This document shows, one piece after another, positions 8,558 to 15,620 of a stretch of DNA of 64,000 bases. This stretch comes from Bacteroidales bacterium (GTDB lineage: Bacteria; Bacteroidota; Bacteroidia; Bacteroidales; UBA932). Under the pieces are notes generated by a model. That model ran no database searches and was not told the DNA's origin. It saw nothing but the letters and a program-made list of their open reading frames with translations. A program made the position numbers and the translations under genes. Location of the stretch: assembly GCA_017445015.1 (NCBI GenBank), contig JAFSVL010000028.1, positions 124,001-188,000 on the forward strand. The letters are read 5' to 3'. Each line of letters starts with the position of its first letter. Position 1 is the first letter of the stretch.

Positions 8558-9361
8558 AGGATTTCGGTCCCCTCGGTTGACCCCACGGCTGAAGGTACCC
8601 TCGTCGCCAATGGTGACGACGGGGGCACCTACAGCCTCATCCGGGCGAAGGGCTATAATTACGAGACTCCGGACGCGGACCACAGTCCCGCGCTCAGGCA
8701 TATCCGCCAGGAATATGACGGCAGTCTGGGACGCTACGTCTTCGCCTTCGACATCCACATCGATACGGATACCAACAAGGGCGAGGATATTGACCGGCAG
8801 CGCAATGAACTGAAAACCGACAACTCCTCCCCCGCCTCGATGGTCGCCGCGCAGGGGCAGACGCTGGAAAACAGCTGGCTCTTCCGGCTGCCGGAAGGGA
8901 TGAAGACCACCACGGCCTTCACGCACGTGCACCAGATAAAGGGCGTGGACAACAGCGCGGGCACGGCGGATATAAGCCAGCCGCTCATCACCTTTACCTG
9001 CCGGACGGCAGGAAGCGGCCAGGAGTTCCAGGTGATCCACGTATCCCCGTCGTCGGAAGGGAGCACGCTCAAATACCTTGCGAAAGTGAACCTTTCCGAT
9101 TTTCTCGGAGAATGGGTAAGCGTGACGGAGCGCATGGTCTGTTCCGCATCCGGAACGTACAGCGTAAGCATCCGGAGAATCCGGGATGCGAAAACGCTGG
9201 TGAACATCCAAGACGCCCCCGCCTGCATGTGGAGAAGCGGCGCGCAGGGAATGCGGCCCAAGTGGGGAATCTACCGCTGGTTCGGGGAAGGTCGCTCTGC
9301 GGCCTCCCAACTCCGGGACGAAACGTTATGGTTCGCCGATTTTTCAGTTTCGGCACATTAA
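8558..9361 (+). pseudogene. Jelly-roll lyase-like domain lacking its own start, in frame behind a TGA
   Basis: The frame is open for 267 codons directly after the TGA (8555-8557) of the upstream lipoprotein gene and is in phase with it. There is no in-frame ATG, GTG or TTG before the ATG at 8840, yet similarity to the paralog at 11219-12136 begins at about 8597 (for example YNYETPD, then RHIRQ). Shared motifs are FRLPEGM, HVHQ-K-G, FLG-WVSV, MRPKWGIYR and LRDE-L-FADF. The fold looks like a concanavalin-type jelly roll as in the PL7/PL13/PL20 lyases; I cannot assign a family. Either a nonsense mutation or deletion removed the start, or the TGA is read through to give one surface protein of about 912 residues. 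A shorter product from 8840 would lack the first third of the domain. Confidence 0.65.
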
Positions 9362-9437
9362 AAATCCTGCGGCAACGGTCGCTTGTTGCTGCGCAACCCT
9401 ATCCGGGTAAATGCGCCCTAACGCCGCAGGATTTTTA
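9359..9437. repeat. Structured intergenic repeat, copy 2
   Basis: A perfect 15-bp inverted repeat (TAAAAATCCTGCGGC at 9359-9373, its complement at 9423-9437) encloses the same 40-bp core as copy 1 (9380-9419, one mismatch). The inner hairpin is GTTGC-TGC-GCAAC. The stem sequence differs from copy 1 in its outer part but keeps CCTGCGGCA. It overlaps the stop of the lyase-like frame and precedes the GntR gene. The T-run in the right arm would suit a rho-independent terminator, but the conserved core is more than a terminator needs. Confidence 0.7.
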
Positions 9438-9447
9438 GAAATTTTAC

Positions 9448-9455
9448 TATTTTTG
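9448..9455 (+). promoter_or_regulatory. Predicted -7 box for the GntR gene
   Basis: TATTTTTG matches the Bacteroidetes TAnnTTTG consensus. Only 8 bases separate it from the ATG at 9464, so the transcript would be nearly leaderless. Confidence 0.5.
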
Positions 9456-9463
9456 CTGTAAAT

Positions 9464-10180
9464 ATGAACAGAGCGGTACTGCATAAACAAGACGACCATA
9501 TTGCTGCCATTCTGGACGGAATGATCACTCTCCTGGATGCCGGAAGGCTGATTCCGGGAGAGCGCATCCCGTCCGAACGGAGACTCGCCGAGATGCTCGG
9601 CGTCAGCCGTTCCAACGTGCGCCTTGCCCTGCAGCGAATGGAGGTTTACGGCATCCTGCGCACCTACCCGCAAAGCGGATCGGTGCTCGCCGACTACTCC
9701 CCTTCCGTATTGCGCAACCAGATCCGGGAAATGCGGGAAGCGGGCAGCTTCGATTTCAGGTCCCTGGTCAGCGTCCGCGTCCTGCTGGAAAAGGAGGCCA
9801 TCCGGCGCTGCGCCACGCTGCGTACGGAAGAGGACCTGCTACGCCTTGAGCGCGCCCTTGCGGATTTCCAGGCCAATATGGAAACGCCACTGCGCGATGA
9901 AAAGGACCTCGCCTTCCATCTCACGATAGCCAAGGCCTCACACAATCCGGTCATCGCCTCCCTGCTGCTGACCATTACGCCCGAAGTGCTGAAATATTAC
10001 CGCCATTACAGCGCCTGCGCGATGCCCGCACAGCAGATTTACCTCGAGCATAAAAAAATGCTCGACTGCATCCGCGCACAGGACGCGGATGCAGCCGGGC
10101 AGTGCATCGAGCAGCATTTTCAAGCCATTACCCGCCTGGCCGAAAAAGTGTTGGCGGACGTTCCCAGAATCGGGATTTAG
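9464..10180 (+). CDS. FadR-subfamily GntR transcriptional regulator
   Basis: A 238-aa regulator with an N-terminal winged helix-turn-helix (residues about 12-80: GRLIPGERIPSERRLAEMLGVSRSNVRLALQRME) and a C-terminal FCD helical domain, whose metal/ligand residues appear as DLAFHLTIAKASHNP, EHKKML and CIEQHF. Known of the family: FadR-type regulators of sugar-acid use respond to uronate catabolites and usually repress. It lies inside the alginate locus, so a uronate or KDG-type inducer is likely. A TTGGT-N2-ACCAA palindrome of the kind bound by UxuR/ExuR-like GntR proteins is found at 11198-11211 and is a plausible target. The gene ends in a 4-bp convergent overlap with the esterase gene. Confidence 0.88.
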   Translation: MNRAVLHKQDDHIAAILDGMITLLDAGRLIPGERIPSERRLAEMLGVSRSNVRLALQRMEVYGILRTYPQSGSVLADYSPSVLRNQIREMREAGSFDFRSLVSVRVLLEKEAIRRCATLRTEEDLLRLERALADFQANMETPLRDEKDLAFHLTIAKASHNPVIASLLLTITPEVLKYYRHYSACAMPAQQIYLEHKKMLDCIRAQDADAAGQCIEQHFQAITRLAEKVLADVPRIGI

Positions 10181-11163
10181 AGATTTGCCACGATATAATC
10201 GACCGTCTTGAAGAAGATTTCCTCCATCTTGTCGGAAGTCTTCGAGGAAAGGTTGTGGTCGTAATTGGGGTAGCAGAGCAGTTCCGCGCTGCCTTTGCGG
10301 CGCTTCAGCGCATCGGCGAAATCGCGGCTCTGGCTGCATTCTACGGTGATATCGGCGGTTCCACAGACCAAAAGTGCCTTCAGGGACGTACGCTTGGGCA
10401 GCATCAGCAGCGGAGAGACGGCGCGCAGGACGTCGGGATCGCGGTCACAGAAATAGGCGATGCGCACCGGGTCCTTCGTTTTCTGGACGATGGCCGCCGT
10501 CGTCAGGTCATAAATGCCGCTGTAGCCCACGAACAGTTTCGTATCGGGGAACCTGATGGCCGCGCAGGCGCCCAGGTGGCCGCCGGCCGATGTCCCGAGC
10601 ATCCCCATGCGCTTCACGTCAACGCCCAGCTCAGCGGCATGGGCGGACACATACGCCATCGCGTCCAGCACATCCTGCAGGGAAACGTTGACATTTACGT
10701 CTTCGGGGCCGGCCAGGGAATATTCGATGCGCACGCCGGTAATGCCGTGCTGCTGCGCGAGATACTTCGACAGAGAGCGGCTGGCGTCAAAGTTTCCGCG
10801 GGCCCAGCCGCCGCCGTGGCAGAAAAACATCACCGGAGCGGGACCGGCGGGGTCGAGCGCCTTGTCAACGGCGATTTTCAGTTCGCGGCCGTTTTCCGTC
10901 TTATAAACGATTTCCTCGGTTTCGACCTTATTGTATAATTTGCCCGTAAGCCTGTCGTTCTGATGCGTATAGGGTGTGAGGAGGTCCGGGATGGCGTCCA
11001 GGTCCAGACCCTCGATCTTCCGGTAGTTCTTTTCCTTGAGCAGGGAATAAGTGCCGTCCTCATTCTGCATGAGTTTCATGGCGTAGCGGTTGGTTACCTG
11101 CTGGGCGCCGAGCGGCAACGCAGCTGCAAGCGTCAACAAGGCGAGTAAAAAAATCCTTTTCAT
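10177..11163 (-). CDS. Secreted alpha/beta-hydrolase (esterase, BD-FAE-like)
   Basis: A 328-aa protein whose start at 11163 gives a signal peptide (MKRIFLLALLTLAAALPLGAQ); a longer in-frame extension upstream has no signal and would cross the divergent promoter region. Seen here: the oxyanion motif FFCHGGGWARG, the nucleophile elbow LGTSAGG, and the C-terminal His in NYDHNLS, all typical of the HSL/BD-FAE branch of carbohydrate esterases. It probably removes acetyl or similar esters from sugars in the periplasm. It is divergent from the lyase-like gene at 11219 with only 55 bp between, so the two may share the operator there. Substrate is not evident. Confidence 0.82.
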   Translation of the reverse strand: MKRIFLLALLTLAAALPLGAQQVTNRYAMKLMQNEDGTYSLLKEKNYRKIEGLDLDAIPDLLTPYTHQNDRLTGKLYNKVETEEIVYKTENGRELKIAVDKALDPAGPAPVMFFCHGGGWARGNFDASRSLSKYLAQQHGITGVRIEYSLAGPEDVNVNVSLQDVLDAMAYVSAHAAELGVDVKRMGMLGTSAGGHLGACAAIRFPDTKLFVGYSGIYDLTTAAIVQKTKDPVRIAYFCDRDPDVLRAVSPLLMLPKRTSLKALLVCGTADITVECSQSRDFADALKRRKGSAELLCYPNYDHNLSSKTSDKMEEIFFKTVDYIVANL

Positions 11164-11187
11164 GGTGGGATAATATGTGAAAATCAG

Positions 11188-11195
11188 TATATTTG
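11188..11195 (+). promoter_or_regulatory. Predicted -7 box for the lyase-like lipoprotein gene
   Basis: TATATTTG fits TAnnTTTG, 23 bases before the ATG at 11219. The palindrome at 11198-11211 begins two bases downstream, over the expected transcription start. Confidence 0.55.
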
Positions 11196-11197
11196 CG

Positions 11198-11211
11198 ATT
11201 GGTTGACCAAT
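11198..11211. promoter_or_regulatory. Candidate GntR/UxuR-type operator
   Basis: ATTGGTTGACCAAT is a perfect palindrome with a 2-base centre and has the TTGGT-N2-ACCAA form known for UxuR/ExuR-type GntR regulators of hexuronate genes. It sits between the -7 box and the start codon, where a bound repressor would block initiation. The nearest candidate regulator is the FadR/GntR protein at 9464-10180. I saw no second copy in the other short intergenic gaps of the locus. Confidence 0.55.
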
Positions 11212-11218
11212 TTCATCC

Positions 11219-12136
11219 ATGCAAATATATAAAATATTTACCGATATGTTCCCCATACTGACGCTTCTTGTCGGCGGACTGATTTCCTGCACGCCGGCCG
11301 GACAAGGTACCGCTCCCGTCACACCCCTTTCCCCGTCCGTCCCCGCCGGGATGCTCGCCGCCGACGGCAATGACGAAGGCACCTACGCGCTGATCACCGC
11401 CAGCGGCTATAATTATGAGACTCCGGACAATTCCGGAGCGCACGCGCAGGCTCCGTTCCGCCATATCCGCCAGCGCTTTGACGTGGCGCTGGGAAAATTT
11501 GTATTCGATTTCTACATGCACATCGACAATGACGACGACCGCGGCAAGGTCAACGTGCGGGACCGTCAGCGCAATGAAATCAAGACCGACGCCCACTCCC
11601 CCTCCGACATGGTGGCGCAGAAGGGCGAAACGATGCATTTCAGCTGGAAATTCCGTCTGCCGGAAGGGATGCAGACCACCAATAAATTCGCGCACGTCCA
11701 CCAGCTCAAGGGGCTCGACAACAAAGAAGGCACGGCGGACATCTCCCTGCCGTCGGTCACCTTTACCTGCGTGAGCCTTTCCAACGGCAAGCAGCAGTTC
11801 CAGGTCCGCTTCGTCCCGCCCACCGAACAGGGCTCCGGAAACGTGTACCTCGCCAAAACCGACCTGGGCGCCTTCCTCGGGCAATGGGTCAGCGTCGAGG
11901 AGACCGTCACCTTCGACGACAACGGCAGTTACAGGCTGCTCATCACCCGCATCAGCGACGGGAAAACGCTGGTCAGCATCGACGAGAAGGGCCTGTCCCT
12001 CTGGCGCACCGGCACCACCGGCATGCGGCCCAAGTGGGGGCTTTACCGCAATTTCGGTACGGACCGCAGCCTCTCCTACCTGCTGCGCGACGAAGTGTTA
12101 AGTTTTGCCGATTTTTGGGTCGAAAAAAAGAAATAA
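11219..12136 (+). CDS. Lipoprotein with jelly-roll lyase-like domain
   Basis: A 305-aa protein with a hydrophobic N-terminus ending in a lipobox (VGGLISC, Cys24); an ATG at 11246 is an alternative start. The body (from about residue 50) has YNYETPD, RHIRQ, HFSWKFRLPEGM, FAHVHQLKG, FLGQWVSV, MRPKWGLYRNFG and a terminal LSFADFW. This looks like a secreted concanavalin-like jelly roll as found in heparinase-I/PL7/PL20-type lyases; the HVHQ-K-G block could be catalytic, by analogy with their Gln-x-His motifs. It is clearly paralogous to the frame at 8558-9361. A uronate polymer is the likely substrate from context and from the uronate-type operator in front. Family number not assigned. Confidence 0.7.
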   Translation: MQIYKIFTDMFPILTLLVGGLISCTPAGQGTAPVTPLSPSVPAGMLAADGNDEGTYALITASGYNYETPDNSGAHAQAPFRHIRQRFDVALGKFVFDFYMHIDNDDDRGKVNVRDRQRNEIKTDAHSPSDMVAQKGETMHFSWKFRLPEGMQTTNKFAHVHQLKGLDNKEGTADISLPSVTFTCVSLSNGKQQFQVRFVPPTEQGSGNVYLAKTDLGAFLGQWVSVEETVTFDDNGSYRLLITRISDGKTLVSIDEKGLSLWRTGTTGMRPKWGLYRNFGTDRSLSYLLRDEVLSFADFWVEKKK

Positions 12137-12140
12137 GCCG

Positions 12141-12148
12141 TATCTTTG
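12141..12148 (+). promoter_or_regulatory. Predicted -7 box for the COG0523-hydEGF operon
   Basis: TATCTTTG lies just after the stop of the preceding gene and 7 bases before the ATG at 12156, implying an almost leaderless mRNA for the maturation operon. Confidence 0.55.
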
Positions 12149-12155
12149 CGGCACT

Positions 12156-13307
12156 ATGGAACTTCAAAACAGGCAGGTGCCGGTCCTGCTGCTCACCGGC
12201 TATCTGGGCAGCGGAAAGACCACGCTGCTCAACCGTATCCTCGCCAACCGCAAGGGAATCAAATTTGCGGTGATAGTCAATGATATAGGCTCCGTCAATA
12301 TCGACGCTTCCCTCATCGAGCAGGGCGGAATCGCCAGCCGCACCGACAGTTCCCTGGTGGCCCTGCAGAACGGCTGCATCTGCTGCACGCTCAAAACCGA
12401 CCTGGTCGCGCAGATCGCTGAACTGACGACGATGCGCAAGTTCGACTACATCGTCATCGAGGCGAGCGGCATCTGCGAACCCGCGCCGATTGCGCAGACC
12501 ATCAGCACCCTGCCCTCCTATGCCGACCAGTACGTCATGGGCGACATGCCCTACCTGGACTGCATCGTGACGGTGGTGGACGCGCTGCGCATGCGCGACG
12601 AATTCGCGGGCGGAGAAGCGCTTTCCCGTGAAAACCTGGACGAGGACGACCTGGAGAAACTGATCATCGAACAGGTGGAGTTCTGCAATATCGTGCTGCT
12701 GAACAAGGCGGCGGAGGTTTCCGCCGGAGAACTGGGGCGGCTGCGCGCCATCGTCAAGGGCATCAATCCCGGCGCCAGGGTGCTGGAATGCAATTTCGGC
12801 GATATCGAACTCGACGAAATCATCTATACCGGGATGTTCGATTTCGATGCCGTGGCGACTTCCGCCGCATGGATTGCCGCCATCGAAGGCGAAGAAGAGG
12901 AGGAAGAGCCTGAGGGAGAGGCCCTTGAATACGGCATCCAAACCTATGTCTATACCCGTCGCGAGCCCTTTGATTTCGGGCTTTTCGACGATACGGTCTT
13001 CCGCAAGTGGCCCGCCGGGATTATCCGTGCAAAGGGCTTGTGCTGGTTTTCCGACGAGCCCGGGAAATGCTGGCTCTTCGAACAGGCCGGACGGCAGAAG
13101 CAGGTGCGCGAAGCGGGTCTGTGGTATGCCATGATGCCCGCCGCGGAACTGGAGGAGCAGTTGGAAAGAGACGCCCAACTCCGCCGCGACTGGGATCCGG
13201 AGTATGGCGACCGCATGCAGAAAATCGTCTTCATCGGCCAGCATCTCGACCCGGCCGCCATCGACGCCCTGCTGGACCGCTGCCTGGTTGCGCATTGGCA
13301 GCGATGA
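12156..13307 (+). CDS. COG0523 (CobW/ZNG1-type) GTP-binding metallochaperone-like protein
   Basis: A 383-aa G3E-family P-loop GTPase. The start at 12156 follows the promoter box; an in-frame ATG at 12105 would overlap the preceding gene. Seen here: the Walker A GYLGSGKTT, the family hallmark metal motif GCICCTL (C-x-C-C), VIEASG as the switch/Walker B region, and LLNKAAEV as the guanine-specificity loop; an acidic linker (GEEEEEEPEGE) leads to the C-terminal CobW_C domain. Known of the family: insertion or transfer of Zn, Co or Fe. The stop overlaps the hydE start (ATGA), tying the protein to [FeFe]-hydrogenase maturation in this organism. A role there is inferred from context only. Confidence 0.85.
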   Translation: MELQNRQVPVLLLTGYLGSGKTTLLNRILANRKGIKFAVIVNDIGSVNIDASLIEQGGIASRTDSSLVALQNGCICCTLKTDLVAQIAELTTMRKFDYIVIEASGICEPAPIAQTISTLPSYADQYVMGDMPYLDCIVTVVDALRMRDEFAGGEALSRENLDEDDLEKLIIEQVEFCNIVLLNKAAEVSAGELGRLRAIVKGINPGARVLECNFGDIELDEIIYTGMFDFDAVATSAAWIAAIEGEEEEEEPEGEALEYGIQTYVYTRREPFDFGLFDDTVFRKWPAGIIRAKGLCWFSDEPGKCWLFEQAGRQKQVREAGLWYAMMPAAELEEQLERDAQLRRDWDPEYGDRMQKIVFIGQHLDPAAIDALLDRCLVAHWQR

Positions 13308-14203
13308 TACGGGAAAACGACCTTGAAGCGCTGCTGACCGGGGACAAATCCACGGCTGAAGACCTGTTCAGGCGGGCCCGGGAAAAGTGCCTTGCCGTCA
13401 AGGGCCCGGAAGTGCTTGTCCGGGCGCTTGTCGAATGGAGCAACGTCTGCCGGAACGACTGCCTCTACTGCGGCATCCGCCGTTCCCGGAACGTTCCCCG
13501 CTATACGCTCGGCGAAGAAGAAATCCTGGACTGCTGTACACGCGCATGGAACGACGGGGTGAGGACCTTCGTGCTCCAGGGCGGAGAAAACCCGGCGGCT
13601 GCGCTGCGCCTCGTCCCTACCGTGAAAAAGATGAGGGAACGCTGGCCCGGGGCCGCCATCACCCTGTCGCTGGGGGAACTGCCCTTTACGACCTATGCCC
13701 TGCTCAGGGAAGCGGGCGCGAACCGCTATCTGCTGCGTCACGAGAGCGCGAACCCCGCCCATTACGCCAGCCTGCATCCCGCCGGGATGCGGCTGGAAAC
13801 CCGTCTGGCCTGCCTTCAGGAACTCCGCAGACTCGGTTACGAGACGGGGATGGGGATGATGGTAGGAAGTCCCGGTCAGGGAGTCGGGCATTTGTTGGAA
13901 GACCTGCGCCTGATGCAGGCATTCCAGCCGGACATGATCGGCATCGGCCCCTTCATCCCGCAGGAAGGAACGCCCTTTGCGGACCGTCCCGCCGGCAGCG
14001 CGGAGATGACGCTCCGCCTCATCGCCATACTGCGCCTGATGCTCCCGGAAGCGAATATTCCCGCGACGACGGCGCTTGCTACGCTCCTGCCCGAAGGCAA
14101 GAAAGCCGGAATCCTGGCCGGGGCCAATGTGGTCATGAATGTCTATACGCCCGAAAATGAGCGTGCGAAATATGATTTGTATAAAGGAAAAGTGAATGTA
14201 TAA
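13304..14203 (+). CDS. hydE: [FeFe]-hydrogenase maturase HydE (radical SAM), short C-terminus
   Basis: A 299-aa radical SAM protein of the BioB-like HydE family, cytoplasmic. It helps build the organometallic precursor of the H-cluster 2Fe subsite. Seen here: the cluster motif CRNDCLYC within EWSNVCRNDCLYCGIRR, then VLQGGENP, TLSLGELPF, YLLRHESANP, GYETGMGMMVGSPGQ, IGIGPFIPQEGTPFA and NIPATTALATL, all HydE-typical. It ends right after DLYKGKVNV, whereas the HydE proteins I recall continue for about 40 more residues, a stretch that can hold a second, non-essential Fe-S site. The start overlaps the COG0523 stop, and the 3' end overlaps hydG by 8 bp. Confidence 0.92.
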   Translation: MIRENDLEALLTGDKSTAEDLFRRAREKCLAVKGPEVLVRALVEWSNVCRNDCLYCGIRRSRNVPRYTLGEEEILDCCTRAWNDGVRTFVLQGGENPAAALRLVPTVKKMRERWPGAAITLSLGELPFTTYALLREAGANRYLLRHESANPAHYASLHPAGMRLETRLACLQELRRLGYETGMGMMVGSPGQGVGHLLEDLRLMQAFQPDMIGIGPFIPQEGTPFADRPAGSAEMTLRLIAILRLMLPEANIPATTALATLLPEGKKAGILAGANVVMNVYTPENERAKYDLYKGKVNV

Positions 14204-15611
14204 CCCTGCATCCCATAAAGCCGGAGAATTCATCTGTCACGAGGAAGTGATGGAAACGCTGGAGGAGGCGAGGCGCGAATCCAGAAACGCCTCCCGCATC
14301 TCGGAGATTCTGGAAAAGGCCGCCCTGTGCAGGGGACTCGGCCATCGCGAGGCCGCCATCCTGATGGAGTGCGACGATCCCGGGGTCGAAAAGAAACTGT
14401 ATGCCCTGGCCGAAAAGATCAAACGGCGCTTCTACGGCAACCGCATCGTGCTTTTCGCCCCGCTTTACCTGTCGAATTATTGCATCAACGGCTGTGTGTA
14501 TTGCCCTTATCACGCCAAGAACCGCTCCATCCCCCGCAGGAAACTTTCACAGGAGGAAATTGCCGGAGAAGTCCGGGCACTGATCCGCATGGGACACAAG
14601 CGGCTGGCGGTAGAAGCGGGTGAAGATCCGGTCCGCAATCCGCTCGAATACATCCTGGACTCCATCCGGACGATCTACTCCGTGCGGGAAGGCGGAAACT
14701 CCATCCGTCGCGTCAACGTCAACATCGCCGCTACGGACGTCGAATCATACCGGAAACTCAAGGCCGCCGGCATCGGCACCTACATCCTCTTCCAGGAGAC
14801 TTATAACAAAGAACAATACCTGAAACTGCATCCTACGGGTCCCAAGAGCAATTATGAGTGGCATACGGAGGCGATGGACCGTGCACAGGAGGGCGGCTGC
14901 GACGATGTCGGCATCGGCGTTCTCTTCGGGCTGGCCGGCTACAAATACGAACTGACGGGCCTGCTGATGCACGCCGAGCACCTGGAAGCCCGCTTCGGCG
15001 TCGGGCCGCATACCATCAGCGTGCCGCGCATCTGCCCCGCCGACGATATTTCCACGGAAGACTTTCCCGACGCCCTGCCGGATGCGATTTTCCGCAAGCT
15101 GGTAGCCGTCCTCCGGGTAGCGGTCCCCTATACCGGGATGATTGTCTCGACGCGCGAAAGCGCGAGGATGCGGGAACAGCTGCTGCACTGCGGCATCTCC
15201 CAGATCAGCGGCGGGTCACGCACCAGCGTCGGCGGATACACGACAGCGGAACGCCACGACGAGACCGCCCAGTTCGACGTCTCCGACACCCGCAGCCTGG
15301 ACGATGTCGTGCGCTGGCTGCTGGAGAACGACCATATTCCCAGTTTCTGTACAGCCTGCTACCGGGAAGGCCGCACCGGAGACCGGTTCATGTCGCTGTG
15401 CAAAAGCGGGAAAATCAGCCTCTGCTGCACCCCCAACGCCCTGATGACGCTGAAGGAATATCTGATGGACTATGCCTCGCCCGAAACGCGCCGCGCCGGG
15501 GAGGCCATGATTGAGGCTTCCCTGTCCGACATCCCTGAAGGCCGCGTCCGGGAGGTGACCGCCGACCGGCTCCGGCGCATTGAAACCGGAGAACGGGATT
15601 TCAGATTTTAA
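14196..15611 (+). CDS. hydG: [FeFe]-hydrogenase maturase HydG (tyrosine lyase)
   Basis: A 471-aa radical SAM protein, full length for the family. HydG cleaves tyrosine to p-cresol and makes the CO and CN ligands of the H-cluster. Seen here: the radical SAM cluster motif CINGCVYC (Cys96, Cys100, Cys103), conserved KRLAVEAGEDP and FQETYN blocks, and a C-terminal CTACYREGRTGDRFM beginning at Cys385 followed by the later SLCCTPNA, the site of the second, dangler-Fe cluster (C-x2-C...C). The N-terminal TIM barrel and C-terminal extension are both present. It lies between hydE and hydF with an 8-bp overlap and a 9-bp gap. Confidence 0.95.
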   Translation: MYNPASHKAGEFICHEEVMETLEEARRESRNASRISEILEKAALCRGLGHREAAILMECDDPGVEKKLYALAEKIKRRFYGNRIVLFAPLYLSNYCINGCVYCPYHAKNRSIPRRKLSQEEIAGEVRALIRMGHKRLAVEAGEDPVRNPLEYILDSIRTIYSVREGGNSIRRVNVNIAATDVESYRKLKAAGIGTYILFQETYNKEQYLKLHPTGPKSNYEWHTEAMDRAQEGGCDDVGIGVLFGLAGYKYELTGLLMHAEHLEARFGVGPHTISVPRICPADDISTEDFPDALPDAIFRKLVAVLRVAVPYTGMIVSTRESARMREQLLHCGISQISGGSRTSVGGYTTAERHDETAQFDVSDTRSLDDVVRWLLENDHIPSFCTACYREGRTGDRFMSLCKSGKISLCCTPNALMTLKEYLMDYASPETRRAGEAMIEASLSDIPEGRVREVTADRLRRIETGERDFRF

Positions 15612-15620
15612 CGGACAGCC

